From Aeromicrobium phoceense (GTDB lineage Bacteria > Actinomycetota > Actinomycetes > Propionibacteriales > Nocardioidaceae), in NCBI RefSeq assembly GCF_013868155.1, contig NZ_JACEOG010000001.1, forward strand, positions 2,356,001 through 2,420,000: 64,000 nt of DNA, in the 5' to 3' direction. The position numbers and the translations under genes were made by a program. Positions 42,266-51,735 of the stretch are shown here, one piece after another (the first letter of the stretch is position 1; the number at the start of each line of letters is the position of its first letter). The notes under the pieces were generated by a model. It ran no database searches. It was not told the origin of the DNA and saw only the letters and a program-made list of their open reading frames with translations.

Positions 42266-43159
42266 ATGGACTTCCAACAGATCCGGGCGTTCCTAGCCGT
42301 CGCCGAGGAGCTGCACTTCGGGCGCGCCGCTGAACGACTGCACATGGCGCAGCCGCCGCTCAGCCGGACCATCAAGCAGCTCGAGCGAGAGCTGTCCACC
42401 CAGCTCTTCGATCGAAACACGCGCTCGGTGAGCCTCACCTCCAGCGGACAGGCGCTGGTCAGCCCGGCCCGCGAGGCACTGGAGGCGTTGCGTCAGGCGG
42501 AGGCCGCGGTGCGGTTCGCCGACGAGGGCGAGATCGGCCTGGTGCGGGTCTCCTTCGCCGGGGTCTCCACGCACCGGATCGTCGCCCAGCTGGCGAGGGT
42601 CGTCAGGTCCAAGAGACCGGGGATCCAGCTGGAGCTCTCGAGCCAGAACTTCGCCCAGCCCGCCATGCGCAAGCTCGTCCAGGGCGACAGCGACATCGCC
42701 CTCGGCCGGTGGGACGTCATCCCGCCCGACATCCTGGCCGAGGTGGTCATGGCCGATGCGCTCGTGGTCGCCGTCCCGGACACCCATGCGCTCGCGGGCA
42801 TGCGCTCGGTGTCGAGCCGCGATCTGGCTCGCGAGCCGTTCGTGTCGCTGCCGCCCCACGAGGGAGCAGTCCTGCCGGACCGCCTGCGTCGGCTGGCGCG
42901 AGAGAACGGGTTCGTGGCCGACGTCGTCCAGCTCGCGCCCGACACGCAGACCGCGTTGGCTCTGGTGAGCGCGGAGGTGGGCTGCCACCTCACCCTGCGC
43001 TCGGTGGCGCAGAACTCGGCCGATCCGCACGTCGCGTTCGTCCCCCTCGAGGACGAGACCCTTGACGTCGATCTCCGGGTCGCGTGGCGGCGCGACGATC
43101 GCGGGGCGGCGCTGCGGGCGGTGCTGGACGAGGTCCTCCAGCTGACGACGTCAGAGTGA
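42266..43159 (+). CDS. LysR-family transcriptional regulator
   Basis: Regulator of 297 residues. The N-terminal HTH is MDFQQIRAFLAVAEELHFGRAAERLHMAQPPLSRTI by pattern (key residues FLAVAEELHFGRAA and QPPLSR); the C-terminal two-lobe effector domain starts near residue 90 and is of the BenM/CatM-like group. GGAGGG lies before the ATG. It is divergent from the beta-oxidation operon and convergent with the GAF/Fis regulator, overlapping it by 9 bp. The likely inducer is a pathway acid or acyl-CoA. Confidence 0.93.
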   Translation: MDFQQIRAFLAVAEELHFGRAAERLHMAQPPLSRTIKQLERELSTQLFDRNTRSVSLTSSGQALVSPAREALEALRQAEAAVRFADEGEIGLVRVSFAGVSTHRIVAQLARVVRSKRPGIQLELSSQNFAQPAMRKLVQGDSDIALGRWDVIPPDILAEVVMADALVVAVPDTHALAGMRSVSSRDLAREPFVSLPPHEGAVLPDRLRRLARENGFVADVVQLAPDTQTALALVSAEVGCHLTLRSVAQNSADPHVAFVPLEDETLDVDLRVAWRRDDRGAALRAVLDEVLQLTTSE

Positions 43160-44854
43160 GGCCTCGCCGGACTCGATGCCCAGCTGACGCACCTTGCGGT
43201 AGAGCGTGGTGCGCCCGATCCCGAGTCGGCTGGCCGCCGCGGAGCGGTTGCCGTGCGATGCCTCCAGCGCTCGCACGATCGCGTCCCGCTCCGCCTCCTC
43301 CATGGGTGTGAGCCGGCGGCCGGTCGGCGCCTGCTGCAGCCGCGCCGGCAGATCCTTGCGTTCGATCACCGACGTGCGCACGTCACGCACCACGCCCCCC
43401 AGCACCTCGACCAGCTCGCTGACGTTCCCCGGCCACCGCCAGGCCATCAGCGATTGCATCGCGGCGGGCGAGAGCGTGTGTCGGCGGTCCTTGTCCACTC
43501 GTTCGAGGATGTCGGTGACCAGCGCCGGGATGCGCTCACGGTTCTCGGACAACGGCCGGGTCCGCTCCACGGCGTCGACCTGGGCGACGGCGTCCCTCAC
43601 GGCGCCCGCGGCATCGCTGGCGTGGATCGTCGCGAACAGCACGGACGAGCGCTCGCCCTCCATGACTGCCGCGCGGTGCTCGCGCACGACCGTCCCGAGT
43701 CGTCCGGCCTCCACGTCACTCAGTTCCTCGACCCGGCGCAACAGGACGTCGTCGCCAGCGTCGAGCCGGCGACGCAACTGGTCCCACGCCACCCCGGGGA
43801 GAGCCGAGATCTCGTGGAGTGCACGTCCGGGGCGAAGGACACCGTGGCGGTCGCGAGCGACCATCGCCCGTCCGGAGCCCCGAGGACCGTCGACCACCAC
43901 CACCGCCGTGCCGACGGGGCGGTGTCCCTTGGACTCGACGGGCTCGAACACCGAGACCTCCTCCGGCGCCAGGTCGGCGAAGTGCGCGACGAAGTGCGTG
44001 TGGGCTCCCTCGACGACCCGGCGCGCCACGACCTCCACCCCCGCCTCCGGCAGCTGGAGCCGCACCGGATGCCCGTCGATCCAGGCTCGGCTGTTCAACA
44101 GCTCCCACAGCATCACGTGCGAGCTCACGCTCACGTAGGGAAGCCCGGGCGTGTTCGCGAGCAGGGAGTCCTTGTCCAGGACGATGGTGGGACGACGGGC
44201 GTTGGTGTACCGCATGAAGGACATCGCCAGAGCGAGGTCCTGCGGGCGCGACGAGGCCCTGAGCCGCTCCTCGATCTGCTGGCCGATCTCGCGCGTGACC
44301 GACATCAGCAGCGGATTGGTGACCCGGGTCAGACCTCCGAGCGAGACCGCGCCGATGACCGAGCCGGTGGGCGTGAAGAGAGGCGCGGCCGCACAGGTGA
44401 TGTCGGACAGCAGCTCGTTGTAGTGATGAGCGCCCTGGATCAGGACGGGCCCCTTCTCCACGATGGCCGTCCCCAGCCCGTTGGTACCGACGACCTCCTC
44501 GGAGTAGTCGAAGCCCTCGGCGGCGTTCGCTCGGTCCAGGCTCTTCTCCGCGCTGCGGTCACTGGCGCGGCGCGCCACGATGCTGCCGGCGCGGTCGCTG
44601 ACGAACAAGGTCGTCCCCGTGTCGGTCAGCTGGTGCTGCCAGCGGTCGAGCACCGGCTCGGCGGCGCGCAGCAGGATCGACTCGGGGTCGATCTCGCGGG
44701 TCTGCTGAGCCGGCCCGTCCTCGGAGACGCGGCTGCTGATGGACCTGCGCCAGCTGCGTGTGATGACGTCCGGGACGAGGTCGGCGTCCGGGTCGGCTCC
44801 GGTGAGGCCGGACCGCTTCAGCTGGTCTCGCGCATCACGCACGGGGTCGCTCAC
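43151..44854 (-). CDS. GAF-domain, Fis-type activator with degenerate AAA+ domain (AcoR-like)
   Basis: Regulator of 567 residues: GAF sensor (~70-210), a degenerate central AAA+ region (~300-480) and a Fis HTH at the end (GNRSAAASRLGIGRTTLYRKV). The central part keeps the late AAA+ piece MAWRWPGNVSELVEVLGGVV but has no Walker A or GAFTGA loop, so it cannot act on sigma-54. The GTG at 44854 is chosen because AGGAGG lies exactly 6 nt upstream; the ATG two codons earlier abuts that site. It is divergent from the monooxygenase gene. Confidence 0.88.
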   Translation of the reverse strand: MSDPVRDARDQLKRSGLTGADPDADLVPDVITRSWRRSISSRVSEDGPAQQTREIDPESILLRAAEPVLDRWQHQLTDTGTTLFVSDRAGSIVARRASDRSAEKSLDRANAAEGFDYSEEVVGTNGLGTAIVEKGPVLIQGAHHYNELLSDITCAAAPLFTPTGSVIGAVSLGGLTRVTNPLLMSVTREIGQQIEERLRASSRPQDLALAMSFMRYTNARRPTIVLDKDSLLANTPGLPYVSVSSHVMLWELLNSRAWIDGHPVRLQLPEAGVEVVARRVVEGAHTHFVAHFADLAPEEVSVFEPVESKGHRPVGTAVVVVDGPRGSGRAMVARDRHGVLRPGRALHEISALPGVAWDQLRRRLDAGDDVLLRRVEELSDVEAGRLGTVVREHRAAVMEGERSSVLFATIHASDAAGAVRDAVAQVDAVERTRPLSENRERIPALVTDILERVDKDRRHTLSPAAMQSLMAWRWPGNVSELVEVLGGVVRDVRTSVIERKDLPARLQQAPTGRRLTPMEEAERDAIVRALEASHGNRSAAASRLGIGRTTLYRKVRQLGIESGEASL

Positions 44855-44970
44855 GGGCATCCTCCTGTTCTCTTCACCACCATGCTCCTGATTCGCAGTG
44901 ATTTCCAATGCCGGGTCGAGATCACATCTTTACCCGCCCGGTATCAATCCTCGCAGTGGACAGCGAATTC

Positions 44971-44993
44971 CGGTGTTCCAGATTGGAACACCG
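44971..44993. promoter_or_regulatory. Perfect 23-bp palindrome in the monooxygenase/activator promoter region
   Basis: CGGTGTTCC (44971-44979), AGATT, GGAACACCG (44985-44993). It lies 117 bp from the activator start and 82 bp upstream of the monooxygenase start. This is a suitable activator position for the AcoR-like Fis protein. Confidence 0.65.
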
Positions 44994-45075
44994 TCCGGAG
45001 TGACGGACGTCTCACGATGGAGTGGAACGTGAACCACGCCACACCGGCGGTCACCGACATGAAGGAGAACACGTC

Positions 45076-46707
45076 ATGGCTGACGCAAACAGCGACCCGG
45101 TCCAGAGCCTCGATGCGCTCGTCGTGGGACTCGGCTTCGGAGGGATCTACTCCCTGCACAAGCTCCGTAACGAACTCGGCCTCGACGCCGTGGCGATCGA
45201 CAAGGCCGGCGGCGTCGGCGGCACCTGGTACTGGAACCGGTACCCCGGAGCCCTCTCCGACTCCGAGAGCTTCGTCTACCAGTACTCGTTCGACCGCGAT
45301 CTCTACGCCCAGACGCCCTGGAAGACCAAGTTCGTCACCCAGCCGGAGATCCTGGAGTACCTCGACGGCGTGGTCGACCGCTACGACCTGCGGCCGCACA
45401 CGCGCCTCGAGACAGCGATGACCCGCGCTGCCTTCGATGACACGACCGGCCGATGGACGGTCGAGACCGACCGCGGCGTCACCTACTCGGTCCGGTTCCT
45501 GGTTACCGGCCTGGGCCTGTTGTCCGCCACGAACGTCCCGGACATCGCCGGCATCGACACCTTCGCGGGCCGACTGGCCCACACCGGTGCCTGGCCCGAG
45601 GACCTCGATCTGACCGGGAAGCGAGTCGCGGTGATCGGCAACGGATCGACCGGCGGCCAGGTCATCCCGGCGATCGCGCCCGTCGTCAAGCACCTCACCT
45701 CGTTCATGCGCACCCCGCAGTACAGCGTTCCTGCGGGCAACCGCGAGCACACGCCGCAGGAGCTGCAGGAACTGGTGGACAACTTCGAGGCGAACTGGAA
45801 CCAGGTCCGCGAGTCGAGCCTGGCCATGGGCTTCGTGGAGAGCACCGCCGAGACCTTCGCCGTCTCCGACGAGGAGCGTGAGGCTGTCTTCGAGGCGGCA
45901 TGGAACCACGGTGGCGGCTTCCGGTTCATGTTCGAGACCTTCGGGGACATCGCCACCGATCCCGAGGCGAACGAGGCTGCCGCCTCGTTCATCCGCCGCA
46001 AGATCGCGCAGATCGTCAAGGATCCCGAGACGGCACGTCGCCTCACGCCGACCGACCTGTACGCGAAGCGTCCGCTCTGCGACTCGGGCCTGTACGAGAC
46101 GTTCAACCGGGACAACGTCTCGATCGAACGGATCGACGAGAACCCCATCGAGCGCATCGTCCCCGAGGGGATCCTCACCGCCGACGGCGTGCTCCACGAG
46201 CTCGACGTCATCATCCTGGCCACCGGGTTCGACGCCGTGGACGGCAACTACCGGCGCACCGAGATCCGTGGCCGCGATGACGTGCTGCTGGCCGACCACT
46301 GGGCCGACGGCCCGACGAGCTACCTCGGCATGGCCACCACCGGCTTCCCGAACATGTTCATGATCCTCGGACCGAACGGACCGTTCACGAACCTGCCGCC
46401 GTCGATCGAAGTCCAGGTCGAGTGGATCAGTGACACGATCGGCCGGCTGGCTGCTCAGCCCGGCGCCTGGCTCGAGGTCCGCAAGGACATCGAGCACGAC
46501 TGGACCGAGACGTGCGCCGACATCGCCGACGCCACGCTGTTCCCCAAGGCGGCGTCGTGGATCTTCGGCGCGAACATCCCGGGCAAGCGCCGGACCGTCA
46601 TGTTCTACCTCGGCGGGCTCAAGGAGTACCGCGGGATCCTGGCCGCAGAGGCCGCGCAGGACTTCCCCGGCTTCGCCCTGCACGCGCCTGCGTTCGTCAC
46701 AGCCTGA
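45076..46707 (+). CDS. Baeyer-Villiger monooxygenase, cyclohexanone monooxygenase-like
   Basis: Flavoprotein of 543 residues, the length of classical cyclohexanone monooxygenase. The FAD site is VVGLGFGGIYSLHKL, then GGTWYWNRYPGA; the type I BVMO fingerprint FAGRLAHTGAWP (FxGxxxHxxxWP) is intact, followed by the NADPH site VIGNGSTGGQVIP. It inserts oxygen beside a ketone to give an ester or lactone. The ATG at 45076 has GAAGGAG upstream. It is followed by an aldehyde dehydrogenase gene, consistent with a ring-opening pathway. The exact ketone is unknown. Confidence 0.93.
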   Translation: MADANSDPVQSLDALVVGLGFGGIYSLHKLRNELGLDAVAIDKAGGVGGTWYWNRYPGALSDSESFVYQYSFDRDLYAQTPWKTKFVTQPEILEYLDGVVDRYDLRPHTRLETAMTRAAFDDTTGRWTVETDRGVTYSVRFLVTGLGLLSATNVPDIAGIDTFAGRLAHTGAWPEDLDLTGKRVAVIGNGSTGGQVIPAIAPVVKHLTSFMRTPQYSVPAGNREHTPQELQELVDNFEANWNQVRESSLAMGFVESTAETFAVSDEEREAVFEAAWNHGGGFRFMFETFGDIATDPEANEAAASFIRRKIAQIVKDPETARRLTPTDLYAKRPLCDSGLYETFNRDNVSIERIDENPIERIVPEGILTADGVLHELDVIILATGFDAVDGNYRRTEIRGRDDVLLADHWADGPTSYLGMATTGFPNMFMILGPNGPFTNLPPSIEVQVEWISDTIGRLAAQPGAWLEVRKDIEHDWTETCADIADATLFPKAASWIFGANIPGKRRTVMFYLGGLKEYRGILAAEAAQDFPGFALHAPAFVTA

Positions 46708-46763
46708 CCCACCAGCGGCCGGCCGGACCCACGTCCGGCCGGCCGCCTTCCACGGAGGACCTC

Positions 46764-48134
46764 ATGACCCAGTACGCGACCGTCGATCCGACCACCGGAG
46801 AGGTCGTCCGCGAGTTCGACACCATGACCGACGAACAGGCACGGGACGCACTCGAACGAGCCCACGCCGCGTTCGCGACCTGGCGCCGGGCGCCGGGGAA
46901 GGACCGCACCGCCGTCATCCAGCGCGTTGCCGACCTCCACCGCACCCACGCAGATGAACTGGCGAATCTCATGACACTGGAGATGGGCAAGCCCGTCGCC
47001 CAAGCCCGAGCCGAGGTGGAGTTGGCTGCGTCCATCTACGAGTACTACGCCACCCAGGGCCCCGATCTGATGGCCGACGAGGAACTCGACATCGCCGGAG
47101 CGGGCCGCGCCGTCGTGCGAACGGCGCCGATCGGCGCCCTGTTGGGCGTCATGCCGTGGAACTTCCCCTATTACCAGGTGGCGCGCTTCGTGGCGCCGAA
47201 CCTCCTCCTGGGCAACACCATCTTGCTGAAGCACGCGGGCAGTTGTCCGCAACAGGCGCTCCGACTCGAAGAGCTCATCGGCGAGGCCGGTACACCCCAC
47301 GGCGTCTACCAGAACATCTTCGCCTCCAATGAGCAGGTGGCGAGCCTCATCGCCAGTGACGAGCTGCAGGGCGTGTCCCTCACCGGATCCGAACGTGCCG
47401 GTCGGATCATCGGCGGGCTGGCGGGTCAACACCTCAAGAAGTGCGTCCTCGAGCTGGGCGGATCGGACCCGTTCATCGTGCTGCCCGGCGCGGACCTGGA
47501 GACGGCGGTCCCCGCCGCCGTGGCGGGACGCTTCGGCAACGCCGGCCAGGCCTGCACGTCCTCGAAGCGCATCATCGTCGAGCAGACGCTGTGGACCGAC
47601 TTCGTCGACCAGTTCGTCGCCCAGGCGTCTCAATGGGTCGGCGGCGACCCGACCGACGAGTCGACCCGCTTGGGTCCCATGGCCTCGGTCGCCGCGCGCG
47701 ACGACCTCGCCGCGCAGGTGGAGGATGCGGTCTCCAAGGGCGCCACCGTCCACGTGGGCGCGATGGTGCCCGACGGTTCAGGCGCCTACTACCCCGCCAC
47801 GGTGATCAGCGACGTCGTCCCGGGGATGCGCGCTTACCACGAGGAGCTCTTCGGACCCGTGGCCGTGCTGTACCGCGTCCCCTCCGTCGAGGCGGCCATC
47901 GAGCTGGCGAACGACACGCCCTTCGGCCTCGGGGGCGCCGTCTTCACCCGGGACGAGGGTGCGGCACAGCACGTCGTGGACCGGCTGGACGTCGGCATGG
48001 TCGGCGTCAACACCACAATCAAGAGCGCCCCCGACATGCCGTTCGGCGGCGTGAAGGCCTCAGGCATCGGGCGCGAGCTCGGACGTTTCGGCCTAGATGA
48101 GTTCGCGAACAAGAAGCTCGTGCGGCTGGTGTGA
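46764..48134 (+). CDS. Aldehyde dehydrogenase, succinate-semialdehyde dehydrogenase-like
   Basis: NAD(P)-dependent enzyme of 456 residues. Catalytic Cys in FGNAGQACTSSKR, general-base Glu in CVLELGGSDPF, cofactor region VSLTGSERAGRIIGG and VMPWNFPYYQV. It is shorter than most ALDHs, as are actinobacterial GabD-like enzymes. The ATG at 46764 has GGAGGACC upstream. Placed 56 bp behind the Baeyer-Villiger enzyme, it could oxidise a semialdehyde such as 6-oxohexanoate; GABA-derived succinate semialdehyde is the alternative. Confidence 0.92.
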   Translation: MTQYATVDPTTGEVVREFDTMTDEQARDALERAHAAFATWRRAPGKDRTAVIQRVADLHRTHADELANLMTLEMGKPVAQARAEVELAASIYEYYATQGPDLMADEELDIAGAGRAVVRTAPIGALLGVMPWNFPYYQVARFVAPNLLLGNTILLKHAGSCPQQALRLEELIGEAGTPHGVYQNIFASNEQVASLIASDELQGVSLTGSERAGRIIGGLAGQHLKKCVLELGGSDPFIVLPGADLETAVPAAVAGRFGNAGQACTSSKRIIVEQTLWTDFVDQFVAQASQWVGGDPTDESTRLGPMASVAARDDLAAQVEDAVSKGATVHVGAMVPDGSGAYYPATVISDVVPGMRAYHEELFGPVAVLYRVPSVEAAIELANDTPFGLGGAVFTRDEGAAQHVVDRLDVGMVGVNTTIKSAPDMPFGGVKASGIGRELGRFGLDEFANKKLVRLV

Positions 48135-48150
48135 TCCGCCATCGCCGACC

Positions 48151-49530
48151 TCAGGTTTCGAGGTCGGCGAGGGCGGACTCGATGGCGCGATGGAATGTGG
48201 GGTAGGCGTAGATCATCGTCCGCAGGGTCGACGTCGGCACCGCGGCGTGGACAGCCAGGGTCACCATGGCGAGGATCTCGCCGGCGGCAGGACCCACCAC
48301 GGTGCCGCCCACCAGCACACCCCTGTCGGCGTCCTCGACCAGCTTGATCAGGCCTGCCCCGCCCGGGCCGTGGGTGAAACCGCGCGATGAGGCGCCGAGG
48401 TCGGCTTGACCCACCCGGACGCTCAGGCCCGCCTCACGGGCGGCCGCTTCGGTGAGGCCCACGCCGGCCACCTCCGGGTCGGTGAACGTCGTGTGTGGCA
48501 CGGCCTCGTAGGTGGCTGGCGGACCATCCTCGCCGAGGACGTCACGCAGGGCGATCGCCGACTGGTACATCGAAACGTGCGTGAACGCCCCATGGCCGGT
48601 GACGTCACCGAGGACCCAGAGCCCGTCCTTGGCGCGCAGCCGTTCGTCCACCTGCAGATCGGAGGGGTCGAGCCCGACGGAGTCCAGCCCGATCCCCTCG
48701 AGGTTGGAACGGCGTCCGGCAGCCACGAGCAGCTGACCCGCACGGAGCGGCTCCCCCTCGGACAGCTCGACGGAGAAGCGTCCGTCGACGTACTGGACGC
48801 GCCCGGCCTCGGTGTCGGTGAGCACACGAATGCCCTCGTGCTCGAAGATCTCCCGCAGTGCGGCAGACGCCTCCGGCTCGTCCGCCGGCAGGAGTCGCCC
48901 GCCGTGCTGCACCACGGTCACGTCGGCGCCGAACCGCGCGAAGACCTGCGCGAGCTCGCAGCCGATGGGCCCGCCTCCGATGATCACGAGCGAGTCGGGC
49001 ACGGAGGTCGTCCGGACCGCGTCCCGGTTCGTCCAGTAGGGCGTTCCCTCCAATCCCGGCACGGGAGGCTCGGCCGGCGCGGTGCCCGGGTTGAGGACGA
49101 CGCCACGGGCAGCCAGGAGTTCGAGCGTGCCACCGGTGCCGTCCGCGAGGTCGACGACGACGCGCTCACCGGCAAGCCGGGCGGTACCGTGCAGCACGGT
49201 CGCCCCAGCACCTTCGAGCCGTTCGACGGCCACCCGGTCGTCCCAGTCGTCGGTGGCGTCATTCGACACGCGGTCGGCCACCGGCGTCCAGGACGGATGG
49301 ACGGTCACCGCCCCCGCCAGGGAGTCGGCGCGACGGGCCTCGGCGAGCGCGTCGGCGGCGCGCACCATCATCTTGGTGGGGATGCAGCCGTAGTACGGAC
49401 ATTCCCCGCCGACGAGGTGCTTGTCGACGGCCACCACCGTCAGTCCCGCCTTCGCCGCTCCGGTGGCCAACGCCTCTCCGCCCGGGCCCAGACCCACGAC
49501 GACCAGGTCGACTTCTCGCGACTCGTTCAT
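48151..49530 (-). CDS. FAD-dependent pyridine nucleotide-disulfide oxidoreductase
   Basis: Protein of 459 residues. FAD site VVVGLGPGGEALATGAAKAG, active-site disulfide GGECPYYGCIPTKMM (Cys with four residues between), NAD site IIGGGPIGCELAQVFARFG, and a dimerisation domain with TFTDPEVAGVGLT. The vicinal C-terminal Cys of mercuric reductase is absent. Relatives are often annotated as mercuric-reductase-like or dihydrolipoamide dehydrogenase-like; the true electron acceptor is unknown. It is convergent with the aldehyde dehydrogenase gene. Confidence 0.9.
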   Translation of the reverse strand: MNESREVDLVVVGLGPGGEALATGAAKAGLTVVAVDKHLVGGECPYYGCIPTKMMVRAADALAEARRADSLAGAVTVHPSWTPVADRVSNDATDDWDDRVAVERLEGAGATVLHGTARLAGERVVVDLADGTGGTLELLAARGVVLNPGTAPAEPPVPGLEGTPYWTNRDAVRTTSVPDSLVIIGGGPIGCELAQVFARFGADVTVVQHGGRLLPADEPEASAALREIFEHEGIRVLTDTEAGRVQYVDGRFSVELSEGEPLRAGQLLVAAGRRSNLEGIGLDSVGLDPSDLQVDERLRAKDGLWVLGDVTGHGAFTHVSMYQSAIALRDVLGEDGPPATYEAVPHTTFTDPEVAGVGLTEAAAREAGLSVRVGQADLGASSRGFTHGPGGAGLIKLVEDADRGVLVGGTVVGPAAGEILAMVTLAVHAAVPTSTLRTMIYAYPTFHRAIESALADLET

Positions 49531-49587
49531 GTCCGGTACTCCCTCGCTGGGTCTGGCCTCACGGCCGATCGATCCATTGTGGCCCGA

Positions 49588-50190
49588 TCAGCCCGGTCCG
49601 GCGTCCCGACGGACGCCCGACGCGTGGACGCGAGCCAGGGCCGCTGCGGTCTGGGCGATTGTGGTCCGTCGTTGCGCCGCATCGACAGCGTCGCTCGTGA
49701 TCGTCTCGTTGAGGTGGGGTTCGACGACCCACCCGTAGCAGAGCGTCACGACGGTCAGGAGCAACTCCTCGACCTGGACTCTGGTCATCTCCGGCACCGC
49801 GGTACGCAGCTCCTCGACCTTGCGGCGCGCCCGCTCGCGGCGTCGACCGAGGTCGACGGGCTCGAGGAGCTCCAGTCCCTCCCACGCCACGAGTCGCGCC
49901 AGGTCGGGAGCGGTCACGCAGGCGTCGAAGAAGTCGGATGCGAACGCGGCGACGGCTTCCGGCCCCGAGCCACGGACGGGCGCCGCGTCCAGTGCCGTGG
50001 CGAGCCGTTCGACGAGGACGGCCTCGAGCAGGCCTCGCTTGTTCCCGAAATAGGAGTAGAGGCGCTCCCGGTTAACCCCGGCCACGTCGCTGATCCTCTC
50101 GATCCGGGCGCCGGCATAGCCGTGGGCGCTGAACTCATCCACCGCCGCGGAGAGGAGACGTTCGCGTGTACGTGCCGGATCGTGCGCCAT
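49588..50190 (-). CDS. TetR-family regulator of the alcohol dehydrogenase operon
   Basis: Repressor of 200 residues. HTH region FSAHGYAGARIERISDVAGVNRERLYSYFGNK (key residues GYAGARI and YSYFGNK); a helical ligand domain follows. It is divergent from the membrane protein/alcohol dehydrogenase operon. Two CCAAC-N6-GTTGG palindromes lie in the 83-bp gap and are its likely operators. Confidence 0.92.
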   Translation of the reverse strand: MAHDPARTRERLLSAAVDEFSAHGYAGARIERISDVAGVNRERLYSYFGNKRGLLEAVLVERLATALDAAPVRGSGPEAVAAFASDFFDACVTAPDLARLVAWEGLELLEPVDLGRRRERARRKVEELRTAVPEMTRVQVEELLLTVVTLCYGWVVEPHLNETITSDAVDAAQRRTTIAQTAAALARVHASGVRRDAGPG

Positions 50191-50203
50191 CGGGCCAGCC
50201 TAT

Positions 50204-50219
50204 CCAACAGAACAGTTGG
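50204..50219. promoter_or_regulatory. TetR operator, copy 1
   Basis: CCAAC-AGAACA-GTTGG, extended by T/A to 18 bp. It lies 13 bp upstream of the TetR gene start and shares arm sequence and spacing with the copy at 50250. Confidence 0.7.
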
Positions 50220-50249
50220 AAGTGCGCGTAGAGTGACTTCATCCAGTAA

Positions 50250-50265
50250 CCAACCGACTTGTTGG
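50250..50265. promoter_or_regulatory. TetR operator, copy 2
   Basis: CCAAC-CGACTT-GTTGG, overlapping the ribosome-binding site of the membrane-protein gene at 50274. The two copies are 46 bp apart and together cover both divergent promoters. Confidence 0.7.
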
Positions 50266-50273
50266 AGTCTCGC

Positions 50274-50636
50274 GTGAAGCACCCCCACGAGGGTCAGGCC
50301 CTCGCAGCCGACGAGGTAGACCATGATCACCACCGCCCGCCGGGCGTGGCATCGGTCCACACCAGGGCCGTGGTCACGTGGGTCGCGATCTACCCCCTCG
50401 TCGCAGCGGGCATGGTCGTGCTCGGCCGGGTCGCCCCGGACTGGCCGGCCCCGTTGCGAGCCCTGGTTCTGACGGCGATCGTGGTTCCCGTGACGGTCTA
50501 CGCGACGGTGCCCCAGCTGCTCCGCCTCGAACTGACGCTCTTCGGCCGGTTCGGGCGGGCGCGAGCCACGGCGATCACTCCCCACTCGCTTCCCGCGCAG
50601 GATGCGGGACTTTCCACCGAAGGAGCACACACATGA
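50274..50636 (+). CDS. Small two-span membrane protein
   Basis: Protein of 120 residues with a His-rich N-terminus and two transmembrane segments (VTWVAIYPLVAAGMVVLG and LRALVLTAIVVPVTVYATV). The GTG at 50274 is 6 nt after GGAG. Its stop overlaps the alcohol dehydrogenase start (ATGA). Membrane proteins of this shape occur next to alcohol dehydrogenase or monooxygenase genes in actinobacteria; function is unknown. Confidence 0.7.
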   Translation: MKHPHEGQALAADEVDHDHHRPPGVASVHTRAVVTWVAIYPLVAAGMVVLGRVAPDWPAPLRALVLTAIVVPVTVYATVPQLLRLELTLFGRFGRARATAITPHSLPAQDAGLSTEGAHT

Positions 50637-51733
50637 AGGTCACAGCCGCAGTTGCCCGCAGCCAGGGCGCGCCCCTCACCATCGAGGAGCTCGAGCTCGA
50701 CGAACTGCGGCACGGTGAGGTTCGGGTCCGCATGGTCGGCGTGGGCATCTGCCACACGGACGCGATCGTCCGGGACGGCGTCTATCCGACACCCCTCCCG
50801 GCGGTCCTGGGCCACGAAGGCTCCGGAATCGTCGAAGCGATCGGTGACGGCGTCACCAGCGTCGCGCCGGGCGACCATGTCGTCCTCGCCGCCGCATACT
50901 GCGGGCACTGCACGCGCTGCCGGCGCGGCGAGATGGCGTACTGCGAGAACCTCATGGCGGCCGACTTCGGCGGCCGGCGCCTGGACGGCAGCACTGCCCT
51001 GAGCGCCGACGGAGAGGCGATCTCCTCCCACTTCTTCGGGCAGTCCTCCTTCTCCACCCATGCGAACGTCGTCGAGGAGTCGGTCGTCAAGATTCCCGCG
51101 GACGTCCCCCTGGAGCATCTCGGCCCGCTCGGGTGCGGCTTCAACACCGGTGCGGGCACCGTCCTGAACGAGCTCCAGCCGGAGATCGGGTCAACGCTCG
51201 CGGTGTTCGGTGCGGGTGCCGTCGGAGCGGCGGCCATCATGGCCGCGAAGGTCCGGGACTGCGCGACCATCATCGCGGTCGACATCCACGACAGCCGTCT
51301 CGAGCTGGCCCGTGAGCTGGGCGCCACGCACGTCATCAATTCCCGCACCGAAGACCTGGGCCAGACACTGGCCTCGATCACGAACGGCGCTGGCGTCGAC
51401 TACGTCGTGGACACGACGGGGCGGCCGGAACTGCTTCGCGCCGCGGCCGACGGCATCGCCGTCCGAGGCACCGTCGCCCTCGTCGCGGCCACCCGACCCG
51501 GCACGGAAGTCAGCTTCGAGATCGGCGCGTCACTCGTGAAGGGCTGGACCTTCAAGACCGTGGTTCAGGGCAGCTCCGTACCGCAGTCCTTCCTGCCCCA
51601 GTTGATCCAGCTGTGGCGCGAGGGCCGCTTCCCGATCGACGCCTTGATCACGGAGTACTCGCTCGACGACATCAACCAGGGCTTTGCCGACTCGGCCGAT
51701 GGCACCACCATCAAGCCGGTCGTCATCTTCTGA
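50633..51733 (+). CDS. Zinc-dependent alcohol dehydrogenase, aryl/terpene-alcohol type
   Basis: MDR dehydrogenase of 366 residues. [12 protein letters not shown] gives the catalytic zinc Cys, [16 protein letters not shown] the His-Glu pair, and [16 protein letters not shown] the structural zinc site; [16 protein letters not shown] binds [16 protein letters not shown] is typical of benzyl-alcohol and geraniol dehydrogenases. Coupled to the membrane protein and followed 3 bp later by a SnoaL protein. It could oxidise the alcohol that feeds the Baeyer-Villiger enzyme. Confidence 0.93.
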   Translation: MKVTAAVARSQGAPLTIEELELDELRHGEVRVRMVGVGICHTDAIVRDGVYPTPLPAVLGHEGSGIVEAIGDGVTSVAPGDHVVLAAAYCGHCTRCRRGEMAYCENLMAADFGGRRLDGSTALSADGEAISSHFFGQSSFSTHANVVEESVVKIPADVPLEHLGPLGCGFNTGAGTVLNELQPEIGSTLAVFGAGAVGAAAIMAAKVRDCATIIAVDIHDSRLELARELGATHVINSRTEDLGQTLASITNGAGVDYVVDTTGRPELLRAAADGIAVRGTVALVAATRPGTEVSFEIGASLVKGWTFKTVVQGSSVPQSFLPQLIQLWREGRFPIDALITEYSLDDINQGFADSADGTTIKPVVIF

Positions 51734-51735
51734 CC

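Noticed and set aside
43253-45421. Very long (>700 codon) plus-strand frame opposite the GAF/Fis regulator
   Set aside because: It has Arg/Asp/His-rich noise composition with no domain; it is a high-GC antisense shadow of a well-supported gene.
44944-46683. 579-codon minus-strand frame opposite the Baeyer-Villiger monooxygenase
   Set aside because: The plus strand has intact BVMO motifs; the minus frame has random composition and no start signal.
48406-50277. 623-codon plus-strand frame over the flavoprotein reductase and TetR genes
   Set aside because: It crosses two real minus-strand genes and their promoter; shadow frame.
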